Assembly (NCBI GenBank): GCA_947631395.1
Contig: CANRLF010000019.1
Coordinates: 1 to 35,723 of the forward strand
DNA length: 35,723 nucleotides
From: an uncultured Oscillospiraceae bacterium
GTDB taxonomy: Bacteria; Bacillota; Clostridia; Oscillospirales; Oscillospiraceae
Direction of reading: 5' to 3'
Made by a program: the position numbers and the translations under genes. The notes under the pieces are model-generated. The model worked only from the letters and a program-made list of their open reading frames with translations. It made no database searches and was not told where the DNA came from. Numbering within the stretch: the stretch's first letter is position 1; each line of letters opens with the position of its first letter. Shown piece after piece: positions 1 through 7,543 of the stretch.

Positions 1-189
1 GTACATTGCCATGTTTTTCGGTTCCCGGCGTAAGCCGGGGAGAAAAACGGCTAAAATTAATATAATATCCGCCACTGCGGACATTGTACCATACACGCTT
101 CGCGTGGTGGTACATTGCCATGTTTTTCGGTTCCCGGCGTAAGCCGGGGAGAAAAACGGCTAAAATTAATATAATATCCGCCACTGTGG
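1..189. repeat. Tandem direct repeat, two 80-bp copies in a 109-bp period
   Basis: Positions 1-80 and 110-189 are identical except for one base (C at 77, T at 186). Each copy contains a hairpin with stem CCCGGC/GCCGGG and loop GTAA, flanked by GTTTTTC on the left and GAAAAAC on the right, so the whole unit folds as a long imperfect stem and resembles a bidirectional terminator. The linker between copies holds a second inverted repeat, TGTACCA (85-91) with TGGTACA (108-114), around an inner CACGC/GCGTG stem. No open reading frame of note lies here. It is probably a non-coding interspersed repeat of this genome. The first copy starts at the window edge, so more copies may lie to the left. Confidence 0.85.
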
Positions 190-251
190 ATATTATATCA
201 TATGTCCTGCAATATTCATAGTATCAAATATTGAATTTTTTTGAAATTCTC

Positions 252-273
252 GCCTCCCGCCACCCCGGGAGGC
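252..273 (+). terminator. GC-rich hairpin upstream of spoIIGA
   Basis: GCCTCCC (252-258) pairs with GGGAGGC (267-273) over an eight-base loop. A moderately T-rich stretch follows (274-292). It could terminate a transcript arriving from the left or insulate the spoIIGA promoter. The T-run is weak. Confidence 0.4.
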
Positions 274-277
274 TTAA

Positions 278-311
278 TTCGTCCTATTTTTCACCCTCCC
301 CGGCTTATAAT
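278..311 (+). promoter_or_regulatory. Possible spoIIGA-sigE promoter
   Basis: A perfect TATAAT lies at 306-311, 25 bp before the spoIIGA start codon. No good -35 hexamer sits at 17 bp. This would fit the Spo0A-activated spoIIG promoter of Bacillus, which has unusually wide spacing; TTCGTCC at 278-284 partly resembles an inverted 0A box (TTCGNCA). The -10 is seen directly; the Spo0A link is inference from the family. Confidence 0.4.
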
Positions 312-335
312 CTGGACGTGCGGAGGTGATGGGAC

Positions 336-1175
336 TTGTACGTCATATACGCCGACGAGTTATTTCTGGAAAATCTTATCATTGACTACATACTTCTCAT
401 CGTCACCTCCCGCCTTTCCGGCATAGCCGCCCGGAGGCTCCGGGTCCTGGCGGCGGCGATGCTCGGCGCGGTCTACGCGCTCTTGGCGGCCCTGTCCGGC
501 GCGGGCTTCTGGGTCACCTGGGCCTTCAAGCTGGGTGTGGGCCTTCTGATGGTCACCGTGGTGTTCGGCGCGGCCCAAAATCTGCTCCGGGTGTGCCTTG
601 TGTTCTTCGGCGTATCCGCGGCCTTCGCCGGGGCGGTAATGGCCTCCGCCATAGTCCGGGGCGAGGGCCTGGCCCCGGCGGCCGTGGGCCGGGTGAGCCT
701 CGCCGGACTGCTCCTGGCCTTCGCCGTATTTTATGTGCTCTTCTCGGCCGTATTCAGATCCGTCACCAGGCACAGGACCCACGGCAACATCGGCACCCTC
801 ACCGTCACATACCGTGGCCGCCGTGCCTCCATACCGGCGCTTCTCGACACCGGCAACGGCCTTCGGGAGCCCGTCAGCGGTCTACCCGTGGCCGTGTGCG
901 CGCTAAAAAGCGCCCTGCCCCTCTTTGACGGCCCCGCCGCCGAGATCCTCGGCCGTGAGCCCGACCCGTACCGCGCCCTGGAGGCCCTTTACGACGCCGG
1001 TATCTACTCCTTTCTGCTGGTCCCCTACCGTGCGGTGGGGGTGAGCTCCGGTATGCTCCTGGCCTTCCGTCCCGACGGGATGAGGCTCGGTACCAGGGAG
1101 CTTTCGTGTCTCGTGGCCCTGTCGCCGGAGGACGTGGGCCAGGGCTCAGGTTACAGCGCCATCGTGGGCGCTTGA
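336..1175 (+). CDS. spoIIGA: Sigma-E processing aspartic peptidase SpoIIGA
   Basis: Membrane-embedded aspartic peptidase that cleaves the pro-sequence of pro-sigma-E in the mother cell during sporulation. The 279-residue protein begins [18 protein letters not shown], the typical SpoIIGA opening. About five hydrophobic helices fill residues 1-135, followed by a soluble C-terminal domain with the aspartic-protease-like motif [12 protein letters not shown] near residues 168-179, whose DTGN carries the catalytic Asp. The start is TTG at 336, chosen because GGAGGTGAT (322-330) lies just upstream and the homology begins there. It sits ten bases before sigE with an independent Shine-Dalgarno, the conserved spoIIGA-sigE operon. 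The length is slightly short of the ~300 usual, with no sign of damage. Confidence 0.95.
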   Translation: MYVIYADELFLENLIIDYILLIVTSRLSGIAARRLRVLAAAMLGAVYALLAALSGAGFWVTWAFKLGVGLLMVTVVFGAAQNLLRVCLVFFGVSAAFAGAVMASAIVRGEGLAPAAVGRVSLAGLLLAFAVFYVLFSAVFRSVTRHRTHGNIGTLTVTYRGRRASIPALLDTGNGLREPVSGLPVAVCALKSALPLFDGPAAEILGREPDPYRALEALYDAGIYSFLLVPYRAVGVSSGMLLAFRPDGMRLGTRELSCLVALSPEDVGQGSGYSAIVGA

Positions 1176-1185
1176 AGGAGGTAAT

Positions 1186-1902
1186 ATGCGACTTATTCTT
1201 TTGCGCCTCAGGGCGCTTTACTCCCGTATCCGCGCCTTTTTCTTCCCGCCGGAGGGCGTGTATTACGTGGGCGGCAGTGACACCCTGCCCCCGCCGCTGA
1301 CAAGGGACGAGGAGCAGGTGATGCTCGCCGAGTACGCCGAGGGCTCCGAAAGCGCCCGCCGCTCCCTCATTGAGCACAACCTGCGGCTCGTCGTCTACAT
1401 CGCCCGCCGCTTTGAAAACACCGGCATAAACCTTGAGGACCTGATAAGCATCGGCACCATCGGCCTCATAAAAGCCATCGGCACCTTCAACCAGGCCAAG
1501 AACATAAAGCTGGCTACCTACGCCAGCCGCTGTATCGAAAACGAGATACTCATGTACCTTCGAAAGGTCAGCCAGCGCAAAAATGAGGTGTCCCTCTCCG
1601 AGCCCCTGAACACCGATTGGGACGGCAACGAGCTTCTGCTCTCCGACATCCTGGGCACCGACGGCGACACGGTCATGCGCTCACTGGAGGACGACGTGGA
1701 CATGGAGCTCCTGCGTGACGCCCTCTCCAAGCTCAACGACCGGGAAAAGACCATCATCTCCCTGCGCTTCGGCCTGGGCGGCGTCCGGGAGCTCACCCAG
1801 AAGGAGGTGGCCGACAGGCTGGGCATCTCCCAATCCTACATATCCAGACTTGAAAAGCGCATAATCCTCAGACTCCGACGTGATATGACCCGCCGGATGT
1901 GA
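1186..1902 (+). CDS. sigE: Sporulation RNA polymerase sigma factor SigE
   Basis: Early mother-cell sporulation sigma factor. The 238-residue sequence carries the family hallmarks: a hydrophobic pro-sequence (about residues 1-25, with [14 protein letters not shown] near the cleavage region), sigma region 2 with [16 protein letters not shown] and [13 protein letters not shown], and sigma region 4 with the helix-turn-helix [14 protein letters not shown] near the C terminus. It is expected to be inactive until SpoIIGA removes the pro-sequence. GGAGGTAAT precedes the ATG. In many Firmicutes sigG follows directly; here a SleB-type hydrolase follows instead. Confidence 0.97.
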   Translation: MRLILLRLRALYSRIRAFFFPPEGVYYVGGSDTLPPPLTRDEEQVMLAEYAEGSESARRSLIEHNLRLVVYIARRFENTGINLEDLISIGTIGLIKAIGTFNQAKNIKLATYASRCIENEILMYLRKVSQRKNEVSLSEPLNTDWDGNELLLSDILGTDGDTVMRSLEDDVDMELLRDALSKLNDREKTIISLRFGLGGVRELTQKEVADRLGISQSYISRLEKRIILRLRRDMTRRM

Positions 1903-1915
1903 GCCCGGGAGAATT

Positions 1916-1943
1916 AGTTTACATATTATTTATTATGTTAACT
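1916..1943. promoter_or_regulatory. AT-rich inverted repeat between sigE and the hydrolase gene
   Basis: AGTTTACATA (1916-1925) is a 9/10 match to the reverse complement of TATGTTAACT (1934-1943), with an eight-base AT spacer. It lies 83 bp before the hydrolase start in an otherwise GC-rich region. It could be an operator or part of a sporulation promoter; I could not match it convincingly to sigma-E, -F or -G consensus elements. Confidence 0.35.
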
Positions 1944-2025
1944 ACATTTCGCCACGTTTCGCCGCCCTCCCGGGGTAAAATATCCCCGCGCCTCAGGGCG
2001 TGAATACTTATGAAAGGATGTTTTT

Positions 2026-2871
2026 ATGCGAAAGACAATGCTTGCGCTGACCCTGGCGCTGGCCGTATCCACCTGTGCCCGGGCCAGCGTGGTGCCGCCG
2101 GCGGCGGTCGTCGACGGCCAGGTCACAGTGACGGTGAACGGCGCCCGGATCGACACCTACGGCCTCGCCCGAAGGCAGGGCGGCGAGGTGGTCGTCCCCC
2201 TGCGCCCCGTGTCCCAGGCCCTTGGCGCCACGTCGGTCATGTGGGAGCCGGAGGCCGACTGCGTCAAGGTCACCGCCCCCGACCTTGAGCTCTGGGTGCC
2301 CTTTTACAAGGAGTACGCCGAGGCCAACGGCCGGTGCTGGTACATCCCCGGCGGCGTGGACACTGTGAACGACAGGACCCTGGTGCCCCTCGATTTCCTT
2401 CTCTGGGCCTTCGGGGCCAAGGCGGCCTCATCCGGGCAATACGTGGAGCTCACCCCCACAGGAAAGCCCCTGGCCGCCGCGGGAAGCTTCTATGACAGCG
2501 ACGATCTTTACTGGCTGTCGCACATAATCTACGCCGAGGCCGGCAATCAACCCCTGGTGGGCCAGATCGCCGTTGGCAACGTGGTCATCAACCGCACCTA
2601 TGACGATGAGTTCCCCGGCACCATAAAGGCCGTCATCTTCGACCGCCGCTACGGCGTCCAGTTCACCCCCGCCTACTCCGGGTCCATAGACATGTCCCCC
2701 TCCTCCGACAGCGTCGCCGCCGCGAAGCTCGCCCTTGAGGGCTTCGAGACCGTAGACGGCGCCCTCTACTTCGCCTCCCGCCGCGCCGCCCAGCACTGCT
2801 GGGCCTCCCGCCACTGCCCCGTAGTGGCCGAGATCGCCGACCACGTATTCTTCGGCGACGAGATAACCTGA
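2026..2871 (+). CDS. Secreted SleB/CwlJ-type cell-wall hydrolase with stalk domain
   Basis: The 281-residue protein has a signal peptide (residues 1-21), then a copper-amine-oxidase N-terminal-like stalk domain (about 25-145, with VVVPLRPVSQALGA and RTLVPLDFLLWAFGA). A C-terminal SleB/CwlJ hydrolase domain (about 160-281) follows, with LSHIIYAEAGNQPLVGQIAVG and a GALYFASRRAAQHCWAS segment. Family members cut peptidoglycan, often spore cortex. Its place directly after sigE suggests a sporulation or germination role, but this is inferred from position. The start is ATG 2026 after GAAAGGATG. The domain order (stalk then SleB) is common in Clostridia. It ends six bases before a strong hairpin. 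Confidence 0.88.
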   Translation: MRKTMLALTLALAVSTCARASVVPPAAVVDGQVTVTVNGARIDTYGLARRQGGEVVVPLRPVSQALGATSVMWEPEADCVKVTAPDLELWVPFYKEYAEANGRCWYIPGGVDTVNDRTLVPLDFLLWAFGAKAASSGQYVELTPTGKPLAAAGSFYDSDDLYWLSHIIYAEAGNQPLVGQIAVGNVVINRTYDDEFPGTIKAVIFDRRYGVQFTPAYSGSIDMSPSSDSVAAAKLALEGFETVDGALYFASRRAAQHCWASRHCPVVAEIADHVFFGDEIT

Positions 2872-2876
2872 CAAAT

Positions 2877-2904
2877 CGCCCCCCGAGGTCCACCTCAGGG
2901 GGCG
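2877..2904. terminator. Strong hairpin between convergent genes
   Basis: CGCCCCCCGAGGT (2877-2889) pairs almost perfectly with ACCTCAGGGGGCG (2892-2904). A T-rich stretch follows on the plus strand. It lies between the hydrolase gene (plus) and the sigma/anti-sigma operon (minus) and probably serves both. Confidence 0.8.
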
Positions 2905-2950
2905 TCTTGATTTATCTTACTTGCTCCGCTCGCCTTGCGGGCTCCCGGGA

Positions 2951-3085
2951 TCAGTACACTCTGTCGCTCCAGGTCATGTCTCTCGACTCCTCCGCAAGCT
3001 CTCCTCCCACGGCGTAGGCGTATCCGCAGACCACAAGAGCCGCGAGAAGCACAAGGCAGTATATTGTAACAATAAGCTTTTTCAT
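2951..3085 (-). CDS. 44-residue single-pass membrane peptide, last gene of the ECF sigma operon
   Basis: A short open reading frame starts at ATG 3085, preceded by a GGGGGAGAG Shine-Dalgarno, and stops at TGA 2951-2953. The product begins MKKLIVTIYCLVLLAALVVC, a short basic N terminus followed by one hydrophobic segment (about residues 4-25), then a charged tail rich in Glu, Asp and Arg (GELAEESRDMTWSDRVY). It starts 15 bases after the anti-sigma-like gene stops. The motif-free sequence gives no family. It could be a small membrane partner of the anti-sigma protein or an unrelated small membrane protein. The Shine-Dalgarno and clean membrane topology are the main evidence that it is real. Confidence 0.6.
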   Translation of the reverse strand: MKKLIVTIYCLVLLAALVVCGYAYAVGGELAEESRDMTWSDRVY

Positions 3086-3100
3086 ACTGCTCTCTCCCCC

Positions 3101-5758
3101 TTAGAAGTCCCTTTCAGATGTGTCCTTAAATCCAAGCTCCGGGCCCGGGTCCTCTCCGGCCACGCCCTCTTTCCACTCCCAGCCGGTGACCCGGATGACG
3201 ACGATCTTCCCGTCGCCCTTATATACCCGGCTTATCTCCGCGCCGGACATGTTGGAGTAGTATAGCCCCAATGTGTGGTCGTCACCGTAGATGTGAAGGC
3301 TTGAGTGGGCGCTGTCAAGCTCCCCTATCTCCTCGGCCCTGCCGCCCTTGGCGGTGTAGAAGGTCCAGCTGTCGCCGTCCGAGACTATGAGCTCCCGCAC
3401 TCCGTCAAAGTCCATGTCAAAGGTCGCCCACTTCGCTCCCTCAGGGGCCTTGTCGAGGATAGCGTCATACCCCGTATACTGCCCCACTCCGTCAAGGAGC
3501 CAGCTGTCGCCCACGTCGGCGGTTGGTACAGCCGTACCGGGCACGGCGTACTCGTCGTCCCTCCCCAGCAGCCTGTGGGAGAGCTCCTTTTCCGTCACCA
3601 CATACCCGTTGTAGCCTATCTCGCTTATGGTCTCATAGCCCATGTGGCCCTCAAGCTTTATAAGCTTCCCGTCCTTATCGTATAGCAGCGAATGGCTCAT
3701 GCCGAACTCGCCCAGCACCATAAGGCCGCCCTTCTCCATGGTGTATACCCTTGCCGTGGCCTCGGCCTCATTCGCGCCCGTCACGACGATGAGCTCCGGG
3801 TAGTGGTCGCCGGTAATGTCGAACATGGCGTATTCCCGGTACAGCGCGTCCTTCGCAAGCTCCCGATCAAGCGCCGCCAGCACACCGGCGTAGTCGTTGG
3901 GCTTGCCGGAGTCATCAGGCAGGGGCTCATTATTGCCCGAGTACGTCGTCTTTTTGCTGTCCACCAGCACCAGGTTTCCGTTTTTGTCGGGCTTATAAAA
4001 ATCTCTGGTGTACTCGCTCCCGCCCTCTCCGGATTTATACTCCGCGATGACCTGGCCGTTTTCCTTATCCACCGTGGCCCCCTGGAGCCTCATGGCGTAC
4101 TCGAACCTGCCCGCCTCGCTGTGCCAGAAGAAGTAGTAGTGTGGTATGGTGTTGTTCGTCACCCAGCCGAACACCTCGATGTCGGAACTGCCGTCAAAGT
4201 TCATGTCAAGCACATTGACCGCCTCGTCCACGCTCCAGCAGTCGGTGTAGCCCTCGCCCACACTGCCGGATACGAAGTCCTCGCCGATGTCCGCAAGGCG
4301 TATTATCTGGGCTGGCTTTGTCCGGCCAATGGCCGACATGTCGTATATCCTCAGCTCGCTTACGCCGTATCTGCCGTCCCCGCCGGCCTTGCCGATGACG
4401 TCAAGCTCCATGGGAATGTCCTTCTGGCCTCCACGTCCCGCCACGGCAAACTCTATCGTTTTCAGAACGCTGTCGCCCGCGGGCAGGTCGTTCACGCTCA
4501 TTTTCTTTTTGCAGTAGTCGCGCACGGCCCTGACGTCCAGCTTATCGTTGGGTATATCCGCCTTTATGCTGTCCATGAGCTCCCACTCAAGCCCGTATTC
4601 CTTCCCCTCCAGGTACGTGAATATCCTCACGTCCCTGTAAGCCTGCCCGGCGGGACTCACGTAGTCGAGGAGCACCAGCACGTCTGTCTTGTCATCGCCG
4701 TTCAGGTCCTCAAAGCTCACCGCCGCCACGCTCTTCAGCTCAGAGTCGTTATACATTGGGTGGAACTCGTAGTCCGAGACTCTGCCGTCCTCCGAGAGGA
4801 AGAACCGCACGTCGTCAAACTCCGGAGTGGGCCGGTAGGTTATGAAGTTTGTCTTGCCCCAGCCGGGCATTACCTCCTCAAAGCTCTGTCCCTCCCAGAT
4901 ATACTCAGGATCCAGCACCACGTCCGCGCCGTATTTGACCGCCGGGATCTCCGGGGGCAGGTCCGGGACATTCACCCGGCTCAACACTTCCCAGTTTATG
5001 GAGCCCGCCAGCTCCTCAAGCTCCGCCCTGGATATGGGCCCGCCGAAGATATTGTCGCCCTGGGTGCCGGTAAGCACGTTTATGATGACGAAGCACCCGT
5101 CAAAATCCGCGGCGATGATGGACTTGGAGTCGCCCAGCACCAGGCACACCTTAGTGCCGTCAACGTCGATGTTCCAGTTCTCCGGATCATCCCCCAGAGC
5201 CGACGCCTGAAGGGATGTATCCACCAAGCTCCCCTTCACCGAGCGGAACAGCTGATAGCCGATGGTCGTGCCGTCGGCGCGCTTATACTCCCCGTCCATG
5301 CCGAAGGTGCCGTTTTCGTAGATAAAGGCCGCCCATCTCTCGTGGCGCTCGTCGAAAAGCTCTCCGCCCTGGAGCTTTTTCATGTCCTCGTAGGTGAAGG
5401 TCTCGCACCGCTCAGGCACCGTGAGGCCGTACTTCTCAGCGGCCGCCTCCAGCGAGAGCACGCCGTCCAGATATTCGCCCAGCGCCTTCGACTCCGCCGT
5501 GTCGGTAAGGCCGAGCATGGATATGATGCCGCCGTCCTCGCGGTTTTTCTCCATGACAATGTCCGACATACCGAAGAAGCCCGTGGCCGAGGCCGTTATC
5601 CCCAGCGCCGCCAGTACCGCCACGGCGGCGGCGATGAGCATGGTTTTCCTTATGGGAAACACCTTTTTATTAGTCTTCATTTTCTCGAAATCCTCCAGTT
5701 TGAACTCGTAGGAGGACGTGACGTGAGAGAACGTCTCTTTATAAAGATTATTACTCAT
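3101..5758 (-). CDS. Anti-sigma-like one-pass membrane protein with FG-GAP-like extracellular repeats
   Basis: An 885-residue protein encoded immediately after an ECF sigma factor; its ATG overlaps the sigma stop by four bases (5755-5758). Residues 1-38 are a short cytoplasmic part (YEFKLEDFEKMKTNKK) that could bind the sigma factor. Residues 39-60 form one membrane helix, and the remaining ~825 residues are predicted outside. The outer part has four Asp-rich blocks of FG-GAP/VCBS style, near residues 351-360 (DLNGDDKTDV), 518-527 (DMNFDGSSDI), 647-656 (DITGDHYPEL) and 781-790 (DMDFDGVREL). These resemble calcium-binding loops of integrin-type propeller blades. There is no zinc-anti-sigma motif. 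Position and topology argue for an anti-sigma sensor; this is inference. No known ligand can be assigned. Confidence 0.7.
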   Translation of the reverse strand: MSNNLYKETFSHVTSSYEFKLEDFEKMKTNKKVFPIRKTMLIAAAVAVLAALGITASATGFFGMSDIVMEKNREDGGIISMLGLTDTAESKALGEYLDGVLSLEAAAEKYGLTVPERCETFTYEDMKKLQGGELFDERHERWAAFIYENGTFGMDGEYKRADGTTIGYQLFRSVKGSLVDTSLQASALGDDPENWNIDVDGTKVCLVLGDSKSIIAADFDGCFVIINVLTGTQGDNIFGGPISRAELEELAGSINWEVLSRVNVPDLPPEIPAVKYGADVVLDPEYIWEGQSFEEVMPGWGKTNFITYRPTPEFDDVRFFLSEDGRVSDYEFHPMYNDSELKSVAAVSFEDLNGDDKTDVLVLLDYVSPAGQAYRDVRIFTYLEGKEYGLEWELMDSIKADIPNDKLDVRAVRDYCKKKMSVNDLPAGDSVLKTIEFAVAGRGGQKDIPMELDVIGKAGGDGRYGVSELRIYDMSAIGRTKPAQIIRLADIGEDFVSGSVGEGYTDCWSVDEAVNVLDMNFDGSSDIEVFGWVTNNTIPHYYFFWHSEAGRFEYAMRLQGATVDKENGQVIAEYKSGEGGSEYTRDFYKPDKNGNLVLVDSKKTTYSGNNEPLPDDSGKPNDYAGVLAALDRELAKDALYREYAMFDITGDHYPELIVVTGANEAEATARVYTMEKGGLMVLGEFGMSHSLLYDKDGKLIKLEGHMGYETISEIGYNGYVVTEKELSHRLLGRDDEYAVPGTAVPTADVGDSWLLDGVGQYTGYDAILDKAPEGAKWATFDMDFDGVRELIVSDGDSWTFYTAKGGRAEEIGELDSAHSSLHIYGDDHTLGLYYSNMSGAEISRVYKGDGKIVVIRVTGWEWKEGVAGEDPGPELGFKDTSERDF

Positions 5759-6234
5759 TTTACCCTGACCTCCTCAAGCTCAGCACGTAATATTGCCCTG
5801 GCGCGTGAAAGCCGCGTAGTCACCGCCGACTCGCTTATTTCCATTATGCGCCCTATCTCTTTGACGGAATATTCCTCATAATAAAACAGGTACAGCGGCA
5901 CACGGTATTTTTCAGGCAGCGACATGACCGCGGTGAAGAGCCCTATCTGCTCCTCCGCCTCGAATGGCACCGAAATGGCCATCTCCTCCGGCGGCGTGGG
6001 GAAGCGGCGTTTTTCCGCCCTCGCCAGGTTCTTGCAGAAGTTCAGCGTCACCCTGATCATCCAGCGTTTCACGTGTTCGTCGCCCTCGAACCGCTCTCCG
6101 GATAAGTAAAGGCGCATCAGCACCTCCTGCACCGCGTCCTCGGCGTCCTCCGGGTTCCCCAGAAAGTTCAGGGCCACCCGGTACACCGTGTCCTTATATC
6201 TCTCAGCGTAACCGCTGAATATTTCGCTGTCCAT
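5755..6234 (-). CDS. ECF-family RNA polymerase sigma factor
   Basis: The 159-residue protein has the two-domain layout of extracytoplasmic-function sigma factors. Sigma region 2 (about residues 5-75) contains FLGNPEDAEDAVQEVLMRLY, and sigma region 4 (about 105-155) contains LPEKYRVPLYLFYYEEYSVKEIGRIM followed by the recognition helix ESAVTTRLSRARAILR. It is first in an operon with the membrane anti-sigma-like protein and overlaps its start, the standard sigma/anti-sigma arrangement that balances their amounts. An ECF-type promoter just upstream suggests autoregulation. The trigger is unknown; a cell-surface signal is likely given the partner's outer domain. Confidence 0.92.
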   Translation of the reverse strand: MDSEIFSGYAERYKDTVYRVALNFLGNPEDAEDAVQEVLMRLYLSGERFEGDEHVKRWMIRVTLNFCKNLARAEKRRFPTPPEEMAISVPFEAEEQIGLFTAVMSLPEKYRVPLYLFYYEEYSVKEIGRIMEISESAVTTRLSRARAILRAELEEVRVK

Positions 6235-6264
6235 AAAACCACTGTCCTTCGAAAGCTTTCACTA

Positions 6265-6293
6265 TTAAGACACACCCGAGGGCCAATTTGTCA
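6265..6293 (-). promoter_or_regulatory. Putative ECF-type promoter of the sigma/anti-sigma operon
   Basis: Reading on the minus strand, TGACAAATT (6293-6285) is followed by GTCTTAA (6271-6265), with 16 bases between the ACAA and GTCT cores, about 30 bp before the sigma start. It lacks a sigma-A-like -10. The layout fits an ECF-sigma autoregulated promoter, by analogy with other clostridial ECF operons. The exact recognition motif is inferred. Confidence 0.4.
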
Positions 6294-6376
6294 CAAAAAG
6301 GGAGAAAAAATTTTTTCGCTTATACTTATTTTATCACGTTCAAAACCCCGTAGATATGTTTTTTTATTACAAAAAT

Positions 6377-6400
6377 GCCCGGGCCATACCGGGCCCGGGC
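6377..6400 (-). terminator. Terminator of the ECF S-component gene
   Basis: GCCCGGGCC pairs with GGCCCGGGC around a short loop. On the minus strand the stem is followed by ATTTTTG and then an AT-rich tract, typical of an intrinsic terminator. It lies 18 bases after the S-component stop codon. Confidence 0.85.
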
Positions 6401-6417
6401 AACAGATATGAGGAAAA

Positions 6418-6963
6418 TCAGTCGTTTAATGTAAGCTTCGCCTTTTCAAGCGCCATAACGATTATGGGGATAAGCACTATATGCAAAATTATCCCCGGCA
6501 CGGCATCAAGCACCGCCCCGGCCAAAAAGGCCGAGAAGGGGAAGGTCGAGTGCTGAAGCCCCGCCAGCGCGAACCGGACTACGCCCCACACGACCCTTCC
6601 GGCTATCATGGCGGAGATGAGCGATACGTATACGCTCCATGGCTTTCTCGGCAAGAGCTTATATAGTAGCCCCGACACCGCCCCGTAGGTGGCTATCTCG
6701 AACGCCATCCCTATGGCCTTCGGCATCATTGGCGGCATACCGAAAATAAGCGAGCGCAGTATGGGCGAAATGAACCCCACCGCCAGCCCCCAGGGCCAGC
6801 CGCATATAAAGCCGCACAGTATGGCCGGTATATGCAACGGCGACAGCGCCGCTCCTATCTCCGGTATCTGCCCCGTCAAAAACGGCAGTACCATCGCCAG
6901 CGCCAGAAACAGGGCCGAATAGACTATTTTACGTACATACAGCGTCGATTTTGTCTTTTCCAT
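6418..6963 (-). CDS. Energy-coupling-factor transporter substrate-binding (S) component
   Basis: A 181-residue integral membrane protein with about six hydrophobic segments (roughly 11-30, 44-75 as two, 82-103, 111-133, 145-171). The N-terminal KIVYSALFLALAMVLPF and the segment LSPLHIPAILCGFICGWPWG followed by GMPPMMPKAIGMAFE are typical of S components of group II ECF transporters. These bind a vitamin or precursor and dock on a shared EcfA-A'-T module, which is not in this window. Similar sequences have been annotated as predicted pantothenate or other vitamin carriers, but I cannot fix the substrate. Start ATG 6963 is preceded by AAAGGAGGTAG. It is a single-gene unit with its own promoter, leader and terminator. 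Confidence 0.85.
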   Translation of the reverse strand: MEKTKSTLYVRKIVYSALFLALAMVLPFLTGQIPEIGAALSPLHIPAILCGFICGWPWGLAVGFISPILRSLIFGMPPMMPKAIGMAFEIATYGAVSGLLYKLLPRKPWSVYVSLISAMIAGRVVWGVVRFALAGLQHSTFPFSAFLAGAVLDAVPGIILHIVLIPIIVMALEKAKLTLND

Positions 6964-6986
6964 AATATACTACCTCCTTTATTTCC

Positions 6987-7037
6987 CCGATGCCAAAATA
7001 AAAAGGCACCGGTCCCCCTTCCAGGGGCTCCGATACC
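6987..7037 (-). promoter_or_regulatory. Leader with terminator and competing hairpin (candidate attenuator)
   Basis: On the minus strand, GGTATCGG (7037-7030) pairs with CCGGTGCC (7012-7005). Inside it is a CCCCT/AGGGG stem, and TTTTTATTTT follows, so it forms a complete intrinsic terminator 40 bases before the gene. The same CCGGTGCC can instead pair over all eight bases (one G-T pair) with GGCATCGG (6994-6987), which would place the U-run in a loop and break the terminator. An extra GGTATC copy (7047-7042) lies just upstream. I did not match it to a known riboswitch class. Confidence 0.6.
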
Positions 7038-7049
7038 TTCGTGATACCA

Positions 7050-7055
7050 ATTATA
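7050..7055 (-). promoter_or_regulatory. Extended -10 promoter of the S-component leader
   Basis: The minus strand reads TGTTATAAT, a perfect extended -10 (TG-N-TATAAT). No good -35 is seen at 17 bp, which is acceptable for extended -10 promoters. The expected transcription start near 7043 puts the transcript's 5' end at the GGTATC repeat, just before the leader hairpins. Confidence 0.6.
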
Positions 7056-7190
7056 ACAATATAAGTAATACTCACTCCCCGCGACTCCAGCCGCGCCCGC
7101 CGACTTCAGCCGACAACCCCATTATATCCCCCAATCTCCCCCCTTGTCAACCCCCCCCCAATAAAATCACAGCCCATACTTGAGCTTTTT

Positions 7191-7361
7191 TCACTCAATT
7201 TCGTCGTCCTCCGCCGTCTCAATGTCCTCCTCAGTGATACCCAGGTCCTTCATTACCTGCTCCCAAGGTATAGGCTTACACGCGGCCCCGTCGTGCTCCG
7301 GCACTGTCTCAGGTTCCGTCTTTTTAACGGGCTCAAATATATTCCCGGCCATTTTTGTCAT
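7191..7361 (-). CDS. Small acidic hypothetical protein
   Basis: A 56-residue product starting MTKMAGNIFEPVKKTEPETV and ending in the acidic tail ITEEDIETAEDDEIE. The start at 7361 is chosen because its ATG overlaps the TGA of the DUF951 gene (ATGA) and GGCGGAGGA lies just upstream; a longer frame upstream is only the overlap with that gene. It is last in the exonuclease-rarA-DUF951 operon. No domain is recognised. Confidence 0.65.
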   Translation of the reverse strand: MTKMAGNIFEPVKKTEPETVPEHDGAACKPIPWEQVMKDLGITEEDIETAEDDEIE

Positions 7362-7543
7362 TCCTCCGCCCTCGCAATCCTCTTTATCCCCTTCTCCACC
7401 TTGCTTCGCGGGGCCATGATCTCCCGGCCACAGCCGAGGCACCGCATCTTAAAATCCGCGCCCACTCTCGTGATCTTCCACTCCGCGCTTCCGCAGGGGT
7501 GTGGCTTTTTCATGGTGACCACGTCGCCGACTCTAACGTCCAT
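7358..7543 (-). CDS. DUF951 family protein
   Basis: A 61-residue protein opening MDVRVGDVVTMKKPHPCG, with CLGCGREIMAPRSKVEKGIK. This is the DUF951 family (COG4481), small proteins widespread in Firmicutes with a conserved Cys pattern (PHPCG and CLGCG) that suggests a metal site or fold stabilisation. Its function is not established. It starts inside the last codons of rarA (7533-7543 overlap) and its stop overlaps the next start, so the three genes are translationally linked. Confidence 0.9.
   Translation of the reverse strand: MDVRVGDVVTMKKPHPCGSAEWKITRVGADFKMRCLGCGREIMAPRSKVEKGIKRIARAEE

Noticed and set aside
1-189. A CRISPR array
   Set aside because: Only two copies of an 80-bp unit with a 29-bp linker; repeat length and structure do not fit.
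3692-5881. A 729-codon open frame on the plus strand opposite the anti-sigma-like gene
   Set aside because: Its product is rich in His, Val, Leu, Arg and Ala with no domain, and it is the antisense of a protein with clear membrane topology and operon position; long antisense frames are common at this GC content.
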